Origin: Desulfotomaculum nigrificans DSM 574
GTDB lineage: Bacteria > Bacillota > Desulfotomaculia > Desulfotomaculales > Desulfotomaculaceae
Length of the DNA: 64,000 nucleotides
Direction of reading: 5' to 3'
Assembly: GCF_000189755.2 (NCBI RefSeq)
Contig: NZ_KI912183.1
Span: forward strand, 1,676,257-1,740,256
Part shown: positions 41,630 through 51,336 of the stretch, in pieces
Layout: every line of letters starts with the position of its first letter
Position numbering within the stretch: position 1 is the first letter of the stretch
Made by a program: the position numbers and the translations under genes
Notes under the pieces: generated by a model
Told to the model about the DNA's origin: nothing
Seen by the model: only the letters and a program-made list of their open reading frames with translations
The model's database searches: none

Positions 41630-44422
41630 TTAAGCAGTATGATGTTGCTTCAACACATCAGCACAACGGGGGCACAAGGTGGGGTGTTCCCGGTCGTGGC
41701 CCACCTCTTCATGGTACATCCAGCAGCGCTCGCATTTGGCTCCCGGGGCGGGTGATACCTGGACAGCCAGGTCCATATCCTCGGCTTTCATGGCCCCCTC
41801 GGGCATCTGTGCTAACGGGTTCAATTTAACTCCGGACACAATGAAGATGGTAGCCAGTTCTCCGGCCATTGGTGTTAGCAGTTCGGCCATTTCTCCATCA
41901 ACATACAGGTCAACTTTAGCTTCCAGGGAGTTACCGATCACTTTATTTTGTCTGGCCATTTCCAGCGCCCGCAACACTTCTTTACGGACGGCGTAGATTT
42001 TATCCCATTTTCGCTCCAGATTAACATCAATATATTCCAGGTTTGCCCGGGGCATATCTAGCAGTTGCACACTGGGCAACCGCTCACCCACCACCGGCAT
42101 GTGCTGGTAAATTTCTTCCGTGGTGAAGGCCAGCACCGGCACCAACAGGCGAACCAGGGCGTCCAGCACCTCGTAAAGCACAGTTTGGGCGGCCCGCCGC
42201 TCCCGGGAAGCCGGGGGTGCCGTGTACAGGCGGTCTTTAATGATATCCAGGTAGAAAGCACTCATATCCAGCACACAGAAGTTGTGGATAGCATGATAAA
42301 CTACGTGGAACTCGTAGTTTTCGTAAGCCGCCAGCACCCGTTTAATTAACTTGTGCAGCTCCATTAAGGCTACCCGGTCCAGCTCCGGCAAGTCAGCATA
42401 ATCTACTTTGTCTTTAGCCGGATCAAAATCATATAAATTACCCAGCAGGAAGCGGGCGGTATTCCTGATTTTACGGTAAGACTCGGTCATCTGCTTCAAG
42501 ATATTCTGGGATACGGACAAGTCCCCGCGATAGTCAGCTGAGGAAACCCAAAGCCTTAGAATATCCGCCCCCATTTGATTAATCACTTTTAGGGGATCTA
42601 CCACGTTGCCCAGGGATTTGGACATTTTACGGCCCTTTTCATCCACCACAAAACCGTGAGTCAGTACTGCTTTATAGGGTGGTTTGCTGGTAACGGCCAC
42701 CGAGGTGGATAGGGAAGAGTTGAACCAACCCCGGTGCTGGTCACTGCCCTCCAGGTAAAGGTCAGCGGGCCAGTGGAGGTCGGGCCACAGTTCCTTTTGA
42801 TCCAGTACAGCCAGGTGACTGGAACCGGAATCAAACCACACGTCCATAATATCTGTTTCTTTACGGAAGTCCTTACCTTTACCGCAGTGGTGACAGGTTA
42901 GACCGGGCGGCACCAGCTCATTGGCCTCCTTGGCGAACCAAATATCTGAACCATGTTCCTTAAATAATTCTTGAATATGGGCAATGGTTTCTTCAGTAAT
43001 AATTTCCTTGCCACATTCATTACAGTAGAAAATGGGGATAGGCACACCCCAGGTCCGCTGGCGGGAAATACACCAGTCACCACGGCCCTCCACCATATTA
43101 TAAATACGGTCTTCACCCCAGGCCGGTACCCACTTAACGTTGCGGATGGCCTTGAGGGCCTCCTGCCGGAATCCTTCTACCGAAGCAAACCACTGTTCAG
43201 TGGCCCGGAAGAAGATGGGGTTTTTACACCGCCAGCAGTGGGGGTACTGGTGTTTAATATGGCCGTGCGCCATCAGGGCACCCCGTTCTTTTAATTCTTC
43301 CACAATGGTTTTGTTGGCGTCCAGAATAAACTGTCCGGCAAATTTACCACCTTCGGCGGTAAAGCGGCCCTTGTTATCCAGCGGGGCTAGCACCGGCAGG
43401 TTGTACTTTTTACCCACCTCAAAGTCCTCTTCACCGTGTCCCGGTGCAGTGTGTACGCAACCGGTACCAGCATCCAAAGTAACGTGGTCACCTAAAATCA
43501 CCAGCGATTCCCGATCCACAAAGGGATGGCGGCAAGTTACCCGTTCCAGTTGTTCCCCTTTTAAAGCAGCCAGGATTTCGGCATTATCCGCCCCTACCGC
43601 CTGCTTAAATGATTCCAGCAGTTCCCTGGCCACCACCACCTTCTCACCATTAACCATGGCCACCACGTAGGCAAATTCCGGATGCACACTGATGGCCACG
43701 TTGGCGGGCAGGGTCCAGGGGGTGGTGGTCCAAATTACCACCGAAGCATCCTGGGGCAGCACCCCTTTACCGTCCTTAACGGGGAATTTAACATAAATGG
43801 AAGGGGAGGTTTTGTCCGCATACTCTACCTCGGCCTCGGCCAGAGCGGTTTCGCAGCTGGCACACCAGTAAACCGGCTTTAAGCCCTTGTAAATGTATCC
43901 CTTCTTGGCCATTTCACCAAAGACCCGGATCTGGGTAGCTTCGTACTGGGGAATCAGGGTGTAGTAAGGGTGGTCCCAATCCCCCCGGACACCCAGGCGC
44001 TGGAATTCTTCGCTTTGGATTTTGGCAAAGTTTAAGGCGTACTCTTTGCATTTATGACGGAATTCCACCGGGCTAACCTGGTGGCGGTTAATACCCAGGG
44101 ATTTAATGGCCTGTTGCTCAATGGGTAAACCATGGGTATCCCAACCGGGTACATAGGGGGCATCATAACCGCTCATGGAACGGTACTTAACCACCATATC
44201 CTTTAACACTTTGTTTAAGGTATGGCCCAGGTGGATGTGGCCGTTAGCATAGGGCGGCCCATCATGCAAAATATACTTGGGCTTCCCCTGGTTTTTTTCC
44301 TGTACCTTGTGATACAGGTCAATTTCTGCCCATTTCTTTAATATTTCCGGTTCCCGCTGGGGCAGATTACCCCGCATGGGAAAATCAGTCTGGGGTAAAT
44401 TTAAAGTTTTACCGTAATCCAC
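41630..44422 (-). CDS. ileS: Isoleucyl-tRNA synthetase
   Basis: 930 residues, normal for the bacterial type. It charges tRNA-Ile and edits valine. HIGH motif in [22 protein letters not shown] in [10 protein letters not shown], editing-domain [10 protein letters not shown] and [11 protein letters not shown], and a C-terminal zinc site [12 protein letters not shown] with CPRC. It is controlled by the T-box upstream. A truncated dispersed repeat lies between the T-box terminator and the start codon. Confidence 0.98.
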   Translation of the reverse strand: MDYGKTLNLPQTDFPMRGNLPQREPEILKKWAEIDLYHKVQEKNQGKPKYILHDGPPYANGHIHLGHTLNKVLKDMVVKYRSMSGYDAPYVPGWDTHGLPIEQQAIKSLGINRHQVSPVEFRHKCKEYALNFAKIQSEEFQRLGVRGDWDHPYYTLIPQYEATQIRVFGEMAKKGYIYKGLKPVYWCASCETALAEAEVEYADKTSPSIYVKFPVKDGKGVLPQDASVVIWTTTPWTLPANVAISVHPEFAYVVAMVNGEKVVVARELLESFKQAVGADNAEILAALKGEQLERVTCRHPFVDRESLVILGDHVTLDAGTGCVHTAPGHGEEDFEVGKKYNLPVLAPLDNKGRFTAEGGKFAGQFILDANKTIVEELKERGALMAHGHIKHQYPHCWRCKNPIFFRATEQWFASVEGFRQEALKAIRNVKWVPAWGEDRIYNMVEGRGDWCISRQRTWGVPIPIFYCNECGKEIITEETIAHIQELFKEHGSDIWFAKEANELVPPGLTCHHCGKGKDFRKETDIMDVWFDSGSSHLAVLDQKELWPDLHWPADLYLEGSDQHRGWFNSSLSTSVAVTSKPPYKAVLTHGFVVDEKGRKMSKSLGNVVDPLKVINQMGADILRLWVSSADYRGDLSVSQNILKQMTESYRKIRNTARFLLGNLYDFDPAKDKVDYADLPELDRVALMELHKLIKRVLAAYENYEFHVVYHAIHNFCVLDMSAFYLDIIKDRLYTAPPASRERRAAQTVLYEVLDALVRLLVPVLAFTTEEIYQHMPVVGERLPSVQLLDMPRANLEYIDVNLERKWDKIYAVRKEVLRALEMARQNKVIGNSLEAKVDLYVDGEMAELLTPMAGELATIFIVSGVKLNPLAQMPEGAMKAEDMDLAVQVSPAPGAKCERCWMYHEEVGHDREHPTLCPRCADVLKQHHTA

Positions 44423-44460
44423 GCACGTTCACTCCTTGATTTTAACATCATGTTACAAAG

Positions 44461-44508
44461 AAAACTTGGCTGGCGTCAAACCCTTGGGCGTCGGCGGCAG
44501 CCTTAGTA
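44461..44508 (+). repeat. Triple-hairpin dispersed repeat, deleted copy 2
   Basis: AAAACTTGGCTGGCGTCAAA, CCCTTGGGCGT, CGGCGGCAGCCTTAG. Same as copy 1 except that ~19 bases containing the central hairpin 3' arm (ACCCACAAGGGGCACAAGC) are missing. It sits inside the ileS leader, after the T-box terminator. Confidence 0.8.
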
Positions 44509-44516
44509 TGCAAAAA

Positions 44517-44800
44517 TAAAACCCGTCCCCAAAGGGACGGGCCTACTCCCGCGGTACCACCCTCATGAACAGGTTAATTCCCTGAACACTCTAAACACCG
44601 TTAACGGTGGTGCAACCGGCCAGACCTACTCCTTAAAGTTACAAGTTTCAGCCGGCGCCTCCCGGGTGATTTTCAAATGATGCTGCTGGCCCGGATCACA
44701 CCGCTTCCGGACTCTCTGTACAGACCACATCAATTTACTTTTCCCGTTCTCAGGCATTTTGACAATTGTAATAAGCATTACTATTATAACCAAATAGACC
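44517..44800 (-). promoter_or_regulatory. T-box leader of ileS (tRNA-Ile sensing)
   Basis: The T-box AGGGTGGTACCGCGGGAG (minus, ~44546-44563) is followed by the terminator GCCCGTCCC-TTTG-GGGACGGGTTTT (44517-44541). In stem I, ATC (isoleucine) in GAAAATCACCCGGGAG is the likely specifier; the same CCCGGGAG context flanks CAC in the hisS leader. Confidence 0.92.
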
Positions 44801-44833
44801 GTAGGGGTCAACATTTGTCAGAAGGTGGTTGCT

Positions 44834-45139
44834 TTATAATTTAAGTACTCGGCGGGCCCTGGCCTCATCTATACCAGCAACCCGAACCACTTTATTCCGC
44901 CCGGTGTGGCCGGATATAATCTCCACGTTGGACTTGGCTACCCCAAATACTTCGGCTAAAAACCTGCAGCAGGCCTCATTAGCCGCCCCATCCACCGGCG
45001 GAGCAGTTAAACGCACCTTCAAAGCTCCCTCCATCTCACCTGCCAGGCTGTTCTTAGCAGCCCGGGGCTGCACCCGCACCCGCAACACCACCCCGCTGCC
45101 ATCTTCTTTAATGTCTAACATACAACCACCCCAAGACAT
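44834..45139 (-). CDS. DUF167/YggU family protein
   Basis: 101 residues with the YggU pattern VLRVRVQPRAAKNSLAGEME, ALKVRLTAPPVDGAANEACC and the end GVAKSNVEIISGHTGRNKVV. Function unknown. It commonly follows the yggT/ylmH/divIVA cluster, as here, after a 225-bp repeat-filled gap. Confidence 0.93.
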   Translation of the reverse strand: MSWGGCMLDIKEDGSGVVLRVRVQPRAAKNSLAGEMEGALKVRLTAPPVDGAANEACCRFLAEVFGVAKSNVEIISGHTGRNKVVRVAGIDEARARRVLKL

Positions 45140-45199
45140 AAGCTAAACAATCAATGGCATGACCCAAGAGCAATACCACAAAGTCCAACAACAAGACCC

Positions 45200-45365
45200 C
45201 AAAGAATTACCCAAAAGGCAAAAAGTGAACAGCCATCCCCAAAGAAAGCCCAGCTGAAAAGCTGAAAGCTGATAGCTAACCCCAAAGAACTAACCCAGAA
45301 ATAACGAAAAGCGAAAGGCGAATGGCCAACAGCCGCCCCAAAGAAATGCCCAAGCCGAAAGCTGC
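45200..45365. repeat. Dispersed purine-rich repeat, copies 2 and 3
   Basis: Between divIVA and the DUF167 gene: AAGTGAACAGCCATCCCCAA, AGCTGAAAAGCTGAAAGCTG, ATAGCTAACCCC, then CGAAAAGCGAAAGGCGAATG, GCCAACAGCCGCCCCAAAG. The same modules as at 22385-22500, here in two consecutive units. No ORF in the 225-bp gap. Confidence 0.6.
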
Positions 45366-45905
45366 CTACCCCAAAGCTTGCTCCTGTTCCGGTTCCAGTT
45401 TGCCCTCCAGCATATCCATTTGGGCTTCCAAAAACGCTTTAAATTTAACCCGGAAAACATTGGCCTGCCGCTCTAACCGGCGGTACTCTTCCAATATGGC
45501 CCCCACCCGCTGATCAGCCATTTTGAGCATCTCTTCCGCTTTTTGGGAGGCTTCCTTAAGCATTTGCTCTGCTTCTTCCTCTGCCCTTTGCTTAATGGTT
45601 TTGGCCGCCATTTCAGCCTGCTCCAGTATTACTTTGGCTTCCCTTTCAGCGTTATTTTTCATATCCTCGGCATTCTTTTGGGCCATTACCAGGGTCCGCT
45701 GCAGAGCATCTTCCAGATCTTTATAATGCACCAGGCTTTGTTCGTTTTGCTCCAGACGTTCCTTCAATTCGTGGTTTTCTACATAAAGCCGTTCGTAATT
45801 TTCCTTAACCTTTTGTACCCAGTTATCTACCTCTTTCACATCATAGCCCCTGATGGACTTGTTAAACTCCTTGGCTTGAATTTCCATCGGTGTTAAGACG
45901 GACAC
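45366..45905 (-). CDS. divIVA: DivIVA-family cell division/polarity protein
   Basis: 179 residues. The N-terminal membrane-binding segment LTPMEIQAKEFNKSIRGYDV and KEVDNWV precede a long coiled coil (AQKNAEDMKNNAEREAKVIL...). DivIVA recognises curved membrane at poles and septa and positions partners. It is the usual end of the sepF-yggT-ylmH-divIVA cluster. Confidence 0.94.
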   Translation of the reverse strand: MSVLTPMEIQAKEFNKSIRGYDVKEVDNWVQKVKENYERLYVENHELKERLEQNEQSLVHYKDLEDALQRTLVMAQKNAEDMKNNAEREAKVILEQAEMAAKTIKQRAEEEAEQMLKEASQKAEEMLKMADQRVGAILEEYRRLERQANVFRVKFKAFLEAQMDMLEGKLEPEQEQALG

Positions 45906-45921
45906 CTGGGGTTCCCTCCCA

Positions 45922-46713
45922 TCATAAAAAACGCTTTATTACTATACCTATTCGGCCACTTTTGGTGTTTTCTTTAACCTCGGCCACTTCCACCCGTCCC
46001 CGCCCCCGTATGGAAAGAATATCACCGGGTTTAACCGGCGCCGATACGTCCGAGCAGGGGTGCCAATTTAAATTAAGCCTTTCCGCGGTAATTTCCCTGG
46101 CGATACGGGTGCGGGAGGTACCAAACCCAACGGCGGCCACCGCATCCAGGCGCAGCGAAGCCACCGTAGACTTAATTTCCTTAACGGTCACCTCCGGCAT
46201 TTGCCATTCCTCAGGGGCGATTTCCCTAACCGCTACCCCCACCCGGTGCACCTTAGTTAAATTTGTCATCAGATAAGACGCCACTTCACGGGCAGCCACC
46301 ACCTGACAACCCTTTTCGGTGACAATAACATCGCCGATCATTTCTCTCTTAATTCCCAGACCTAATATGGAGCCAAGAAAATCCCGGTGGGTAACTTTCA
46401 CCATCTTAAAGTTACCCTCTACAGCCAGAAGCATTAAGTCAAAATTTATATCACTGGCATCCAAATAATCAGGGAAAATGGCCACCCGCACCCGCTCCGC
46501 CGCTGGGTACCCACCCCCGGTGGCAAAATCCAGATCCGGTATGCGTTCCAGCATAGAAATGATTAGACCCGTATGATACGGGTCATAGAAATTAGTTAAA
46601 GCAGTTCGGTGGTGCCTCAGAACCAGCTCAACGTTATCCAGCACTTTAGCCAGCAAGGCCCTCTCTGCTTGCTCTTTCACATGTCCAATTAAGGCATCGC
46701 GCTTTATTTTCAT
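45922..46713 (-). CDS. ylmH: YlmH-type S4-domain RNA-binding protein
   Basis: 263 residues. The C-terminal S4 domain has FGTSRTRIAREITAERLNLN and KPGDILSIRGRGRVEVAEV. The N-terminal part matches YlmH (DPYHTGLIISMLERIPDLDF). YlmH proteins bind ribosome/tRNA complexes in translation quality control. The ATG overlaps the end of yggT by four bases. Confidence 0.94.
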   Translation of the reverse strand: MKIKRDALIGHVKEQAERALLAKVLDNVELVLRHHRTALTNFYDPYHTGLIISMLERIPDLDFATGGGYPAAERVRVAIFPDYLDASDINFDLMLLAVEGNFKMVKVTHRDFLGSILGLGIKREMIGDVIVTEKGCQVVAAREVASYLMTNLTKVHRVGVAVREIAPEEWQMPEVTVKEIKSTVASLRLDAVAAVGFGTSRTRIAREITAERLNLNWHPCSDVSAPVKPGDILSIRGRGRVEVAEVKENTKSGRIGIVIKRFL

Positions 46714-46967
46714 CTTAGCACCAATCCCAGAATTAATTGGCGAATTAAATGAAGCACATAAAGGGCCGCAATAGGGGAAATATCTACCATGCCAATGGGC
46801 GGGATGAGGCGGCGGAAAATATTAAGATACGGGTCGGTGGTTTCATAGAGGAATTTAACCACCGGATTATAAGGATTAGGTCTGAACCAGGACAAAAGAA
46901 TGCGTACAAACAGCATCATCTCATAAACCCAAAAGGCTACATTAATAAAGGATACAAGGTTATCCAT
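46710..46967 (-). CDS. yggT: YggT-family membrane protein
   Basis: 85 residues and two membrane helices around the motif ILLSWFRPNPYNPVVKFLYE and TDPYLNIFRRLIPPIGMVDI. Its role is unknown, possibly ion or osmotic homeostasis and division. It is 19 bases after sepF and overlaps ylmH. Confidence 0.95.
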   Translation of the reverse strand: MDNLVSFINVAFWVYEMMLFVRILLSWFRPNPYNPVVKFLYETTDPYLNIFRRLIPPIGMVDISPIAALYVLHLIRQLILGLVLR

Positions 46968-46986
46968 GCTTCACCTCATTATTTTT

Positions 46987-47433
46987 CTACTTAGCCCAGG
47001 GAAAAACAAATTTTTCTTTAGTTTCCCTGGTTAAGTCATTGGTTATGTCTATATTATTTGGTACAAAGAGAAAAATACCCTGACCAACCTTTTGCATATT
47101 GCCACCCAGAGCAAAGGTTGTCCCACTGACAAAGTCCACTATACGCCGGGCTTGTTCTGCCCCGACCTTTTCCAAATTAATTATAACCGCCCGGCGATTT
47201 TTTAAATTATCTGCAATCCCCTGGGCCTCATCAAAGGAGGCAGGTTCACAAACCACAACCTTTAATTGTCGTCCGGAATGTAAACTGACCACCTGACCGC
47301 TTTTTCTCTTAATGTTGGGGTTAATTTCTTCCAATTTTTCCTTTGATTCACCAACGGGCAGCTGTTCAGGCTGTTCTTCGTCTTCGGTAAAACCAATGAA
47401 ACCTAAAAATTGATCTATAATACCTATAGCCAC
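46987..47433 (-). CDS. sepF: Cell division protein SepF
   Basis: 148 residues from GTG 47433 (GAGGAGGG before it); a longer frame to 47481 lies over the yggS end. The N-terminal amphipathic helix IGIIDQFLGFIGF anchors to membrane. The C-terminal domain has VCEPASFDEAQGIADNLKNR, RAVIINLEKV and DFVSGTTFALGGNMQKVG. It links FtsZ to the membrane in Gram-positive bacteria. Confidence 0.95.
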   Translation of the reverse strand: MAIGIIDQFLGFIGFTEDEEQPEQLPVGESKEKLEEINPNIKRKSGQVVSLHSGRQLKVVVCEPASFDEAQGIADNLKNRRAVIINLEKVGAEQARRIVDFVSGTTFALGGNMQKVGQGIFLFVPNNIDITNDLTRETKEKFVFPWAK

Positions 47434-47446
47434 GCTATCCCTCCTC

Positions 47447-48127
47447 TTAAATCTCCCGCCGACCAAAGATAGCCGTACCAATCCGTACCATGGTGGCGCC
47501 CTCCTCCACTGCTATCCGGTAGTCATTGGTCATACCCATGGAGAGGTGTTCCATCTTGATCCCCGGAATTTCCTTGAGATCCTCGGCAATTTGCCTTAGT
47601 TGTCGGAACACCGGTCTTACCTCCTCCGGATCCTGCACCAGGGGGGCAATGGTCATTAATCCCCGGATATAAATACCCCTAAGGGTGGCGGCCTCCGTTA
47701 CAAAGTCCTTGACTTCATTAACATACAGCCCGAACTTGGTTGTCTCTTTGGCCACATTTACTTGCACCAGAGCGGACAATACCTTGCCAGCCTCCCTGGC
47801 CCGGCGGTCTATCTCCAGGGCCAATGACCAGCGATCCAAGGAATGGATTAAATCTACCTTGTCCACAATGTACTTAACCTTGTTGGATTGTAAATGACCT
47901 ATCAGGTGCCACCTGGCTCCGGTGACCTCGGAAAACTTATTTTGCAATTCCTGCACTCTGTTTTCACCTAGATCCGTTAGTCCGGCTCGCACGGCCTCCT
48001 GAGCTTTGGCTGCCGCCACATTCTTAGTAACAGCAATGATTTTTACCTCATTTGGCTGCCGACCGGCCCTTAAGGCAGCATCGGCTATCTCATTTTTTAT
48101 GACTGTGATATTTTCTACTATACTCAA
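47447..48127 (-). CDS. yggS: YggS-family PLP homeostasis protein
   Basis: 226 residues, a single PLP-barrel domain. The lysine is in VKIIAVTKNV, followed by GENRVQELQNK and WHLIGHLQSNKVKYIV; MGMTNDYRIAVEEGATMVRI binds the PLP phosphate. It balances free PLP and has no known catalytic reaction. It is the first gene of the sepF cluster; its stop lies 13 bases before the sepF start. Confidence 0.96.
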   Translation of the reverse strand: MSIVENITVIKNEIADAALRAGRQPNEVKIIAVTKNVAAAKAQEAVRAGLTDLGENRVQELQNKFSEVTGARWHLIGHLQSNKVKYIVDKVDLIHSLDRWSLALEIDRRAREAGKVLSALVQVNVAKETTKFGLYVNEVKDFVTEAATLRGIYIRGLMTIAPLVQDPEEVRPVFRQLRQIAEDLKEIPGIKMEHLSMGMTNDYRIAVEEGATMVRIGTAIFGRREI

Positions 48128-48144
48128 TGTTCTCCCCGCCTTAC

Positions 48145-49140
48145 TTATAGCCTGTCTCCCTCCCGGGCCAGGGTTGGATTAACCACATAACGTATACCCG
48201 GTTGAATGTCCCTTCCTGTAATCACCACTTGTCCATTCAAACTACCGGTCACCTGCACCGGCACCCAACGAACGATGCCTTTCCATACCTGAAAAATACC
48301 GGTTTGGCCCTTTTGTCTTACCAGTGATGTTTCCGGTATCAGTAACCCTTCTTTGGTGTCAGTGGTTAATTTAAAGTCCACCCAACGCTGATCCAGCAAT
48401 TCATCCGGGTAATTTTCAATAGCTAAAATTATTGCTGGTTGACTACCGGATAAAACTTTTTGCACCTTAGCTTCCAGCGGTTGGTTTTGCCATTCGACAT
48501 TAATGAAAGATAACCTTTGGCTTTGCATCTTTTTAATTTCGGCAGGATTTAGAGTTGCATAAACATAAAGCGTGGTCAGGTTATCTATAATTTTAGCTAC
48601 CGGTTGTCCTTTATCCACCACCCCGGTGGTTACCGGTTGATCGTTACTTTCTATTTTATCCAAAGTTGGTAATTTGACAACGTCCAAAGTGTCGGGCACC
48701 AAAACAGTTTCCCAACCGTCTATATGCCGGCTCAGTACTCCGCTCACCGGCGCCTTAATGGCGTAATTGGTTGTACCTGCTGAATTCTCCATATTGGGTA
48801 CTGTAACAGTAGCAATGGTGGTACCGCCTTTGACCCGGTGTCCATCGGCCACGGAATACTTAACGGTTCCCTTATAGGGAGTAACCACCAGGTATTCTTT
48901 TTTTATTAACAATCCTTTAACGGTTTGTGTTTGCTTGGCTACTCCTTCTCTTAATACATCTACCTCAGCGATTTGGCTAAAGATAAAGGATCTGAGGATA
49001 TCGGAGATGCTCCAAAGGGAAGCGCACATCAAAACTATCATGATGGCGGCAAATATGAGCCGGCCCTTACGTATGCGGAGTTTTCTTTTGCCTGGGCTGG
49101 TTCTTTGTTCCATGTGTAAAATTTCTGTCACCAACCTCAT
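48145..49140 (-). CDS. HlyD-like membrane-anchored protein
   Basis: 331 residues. One N-terminal membrane helix (RLIFAAIMIVLMCASLWSIS) is followed by an extracytoplasmic HlyD/barrel-sandwich region (VVTPYKGTVKYSVADGHRVK, YAIKAPVSGVLSRHIDGWE). It resembles the adaptor half of efflux systems, but no ABC or RND partner is adjacent. It lies directly before yggS and sepF, 17 bases away, so a role in the cell envelope or division is likely by context. The start may be the internal ATG nine codons later. Confidence 0.78.
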   Translation of the reverse strand: MRLVTEILHMEQRTSPGKRKLRIRKGRLIFAAIMIVLMCASLWSISDILRSFIFSQIAEVDVLREGVAKQTQTVKGLLIKKEYLVVTPYKGTVKYSVADGHRVKGGTTIATVTVPNMENSAGTTNYAIKAPVSGVLSRHIDGWETVLVPDTLDVVKLPTLDKIESNDQPVTTGVVDKGQPVAKIIDNLTTLYVYATLNPAEIKKMQSQRLSFINVEWQNQPLEAKVQKVLSGSQPAIILAIENYPDELLDQRWVDFKLTTDTKEGLLIPETSLVRQKGQTGIFQVWKGIVRWVPVQVTGSLNGQVVITGRDIQPGIRYVVNPTLAREGDRL

Positions 49141-49192
49141 TACAACTTAATGGTACAAACATTTCGACGGTATGCTTGCTAATTCCTTTGTA

Positions 49193-49218
49193 AAAAAAAC
49201 GCCCTTTTAGGCGTTTAT
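49193..49218 (-). terminator. Terminator of the phoP-phoR transcript
   Basis: AACGCC-TAAAAG-GGCGTTTTTTTT on the minus strand, 35 bases behind phoR. Confidence 0.9.
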
Positions 49219-49251
49219 TGCTTATTAAGAAAGGTTTTCAGTTAAGGGCTT

Positions 49252-50613
49252 TTATGATGTTAAAGGCAAAGTAAAACTAAAGGTGCTGCCGCCGGGGCCG
49301 CTTTCTACCTCTATTTGACCACCGTGAACCTCCACGATATGTTTACATATGGCCAGGCCCAGGCCGGTGCCCCCCATGACCCGGCTGCGGGCCTTATCTA
49401 CCCGGTAAAACCTTTCAAATATCCTGGGTAAGTCCTCCTGGGGAATGCCTATGCCGGTATCCGCAACATAGACCCGTACCTTTTCTCGGTTAAGGTTGAC
49501 ACCCACTTTAACTTGGCCGAAGGCGGGGGTGTATTTGATAGCGTTATCAATTAAATTCACCATCACCTGGGTTAATAGGCCGTGATCCCCTGGTACCTGT
49601 GGCAATTTATCCGGTAAAACGGTGAATAATTTGATCCCTTTTTCCTCAGCCCTGGCTTTAAACATCTGTATCGTCCCGTTGATCACATCCCTTAAATCCA
49701 CCGGCTGTTTATTGAGTACTGTTTTGCGGTCCTCCAGGCGGGACAATTGCAGCAAATCGTCTATTAAATTAGCTAACCGTTTGGTTTCCGCATTCATAAT
49801 TTCCAAAAAATGCCTGGCGGTTTTGGGATCCTCAATGGCCCCGTCCAGCAGGGTTTCCAGAAAACCGTTAATGGAAGTCAAGGGGGTGCGTAATTCATGG
49901 GAAACATTAGCCACAAATTCAGTCCTCATTCTTTCTAACTTACGGCGCTCGGTAATATCCCGCAGTAACCCCACCACACCAATTATCTCCCCGTTGATTC
50001 CTTTTAGGGGTGAAACATGCACCCGGAAAAACCTTGGTTCCGGCGTTAATATTTGCAACTCATTACTGACAATGGTCTTTTGATTGTGCAAGGCCTGGCT
50101 AAAAAGGTCATCTAATTCGTAATTTCTGATAACCTTGATCAAATCCATACCTAGCCCTTCATTTTCCTTCAACCCAAAGACATCCTTAACCGCCGGGTTA
50201 AGTAATATTACCCGGCGGTATTTATCCAGGGCAATAACACCGTCGGCCATACTGTTAAGGATGGCCTGGGCACGGTTTCTTTCTTCCGTTATGCAAAATA
50301 AATTTTTGCGCAGCTCCCTGGCCATGTAGTTGATACTCCAGGCCAGGTCATCCAGAGCTTCGTCAGCTTCTATGGTGATCTCGTTATCCAAGATACCCCC
50401 GGCCATCTCCTGGGCCACCGAAGTGATTTGCTCCACCGGGGCAATCACTCTTTTATCAATAATCCAGGCAGTAAAAACGGTGGCCCAAAATCCGGCTAAA
50501 AGGGCTGTAAATATATGAATAATGCCCATAAACAGCAGCAGGGTAAAGACCGAAAAAATAAAGAAAAGCAACATATAACTGGCAATGGTACGCTGCCGAA
50601 TTCCCTTAAGCAA
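49252..50613 (-). CDS. phoR: PhoR-type sensor histidine kinase
   Basis: 453 residues. Two N-terminal membrane helices, HAMP, a PAS domain (NSMADGVIALDKYRRVILLN), HisKA with FVANVSHELRTPLTSINGFL, and HATPase with QVMVNLIDNAIKYT, DTGIGIPQEDLPRIFERFYR and GGTGLGLAICKHIVEVHGG. It phosphorylates the response regulator encoded three bases upstream. The PhoP/PhoR naming comes from general similarity. The signal is not known here; no phosphate genes are adjacent. Confidence 0.93.
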   Translation of the reverse strand: MLKGIRQRTIASYMLLFFIFSVFTLLLFMGIIHIFTALLAGFWATVFTAWIIDKRVIAPVEQITSVAQEMAGGILDNEITIEADEALDDLAWSINYMARELRKNLFCITEERNRAQAILNSMADGVIALDKYRRVILLNPAVKDVFGLKENEGLGMDLIKVIRNYELDDLFSQALHNQKTIVSNELQILTPEPRFFRVHVSPLKGINGEIIGVVGLLRDITERRKLERMRTEFVANVSHELRTPLTSINGFLETLLDGAIEDPKTARHFLEIMNAETKRLANLIDDLLQLSRLEDRKTVLNKQPVDLRDVINGTIQMFKARAEEKGIKLFTVLPDKLPQVPGDHGLLTQVMVNLIDNAIKYTPAFGQVKVGVNLNREKVRVYVADTGIGIPQEDLPRIFERFYRVDKARSRVMGGTGLGLAICKHIVEVHGGQIEVESGPGGSTFSFTLPLTS

Positions 50614-50616
50614 CCC

Positions 50617-51312
50617 TTAGCCCTCCTTAAAGCGGTAACCCACCCCGCGGACCGTCTCGATAAACTGGGGCGCACCGGGAATTTGCTCCAGTTTTTGACG
50701 GATATGCCTGATATGGACATCCACTGTTCTGGAATCACCGGTATACTCATAACCCCAAATTTGTTCCAAAAGGAAATCCCTGCTAAAGACCTTACCCGGA
50801 TGCCGGGCCAAGTACCGGAGTAATTCAAATTCTTTGGGAGTTAAATCTTGCTTCACCCCGTTAACAGAAACCACAAAACGGTCCTGGTCAATAATCAATT
50901 TCCCTACCGCAATGCGGCCCGTCTCCTGGGTCGCGTTATCGGTGGTTTGCCGCCGTAACCGGGCCTTGACCCGGGCAATTAGTTCCCTCGGACTAAAAGG
51001 CTTAGTGATATAGTCATCCGCCCCTAACTCCAACCCCAGTACCTTATCTACCTCTTCGCCCCGGGCACTGAGCATAATAATTGGGATTGCCCGGGTAGCA
51101 GGCTCCTGATGGAGGGTCCGGCAGACAGATAACCCGTCCATCCCCGGCAGCATGATATCCAGGATAATCAGGTCGGGGGCCTCCGTTCTGGCCATATCTA
51201 ACCCGGTATTGCCGTCACCGGCCAACAAAACCTCAAAACCTTCCCGCTCCAAGTTGTATTTAACCAGTTCACGGATGGGTTGTTCATCATCAACAACCAG
51301 GATTTTGGGCAT
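50617..51312 (-). CDS. phoP: OmpR/PhoB-type response regulator
   Basis: 231 residues. The receiver has the acidic pair KILVVDDEQPIR, phospho-aspartate in DLIILDIMLPGMDGL, and lysine in DDYITKPFSPRELIARV. The winged-helix output has LTPKEFELLRYLARHPGKVF and YTGDSRTVDVHIRHIRQKLE. Partner of the kinase downstream. Confidence 0.95.
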   Translation of the reverse strand: MPKILVVDDEQPIRELVKYNLEREGFEVLLAGDGNTGLDMARTEAPDLIILDIMLPGMDGLSVCRTLHQEPATRAIPIIMLSARGEEVDKVLGLELGADDYITKPFSPRELIARVKARLRRQTTDNATQETGRIAVGKLIIDQDRFVVSVNGVKQDLTPKEFELLRYLARHPGKVFSRDFLLEQIWGYEYTGDSRTVDVHIRHIRQKLEQIPGAPQFIETVRGVGYRFKEG

Positions 51313-51336
51313 TAGTTGTACCTGCCTTTCTTGTTA

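Noticed and set aside
41679-44400. Several plus-strand open frames over ileS
   Set aside because: All are antisense shadows of a clear synthetase gene and have no ribosome binding sites.
46987-47481. SepF start at 47481
   Set aside because: The first 16 residues overlap the end of yggS and are not family-like; GTG 47433 has GAGGAGGG in front.
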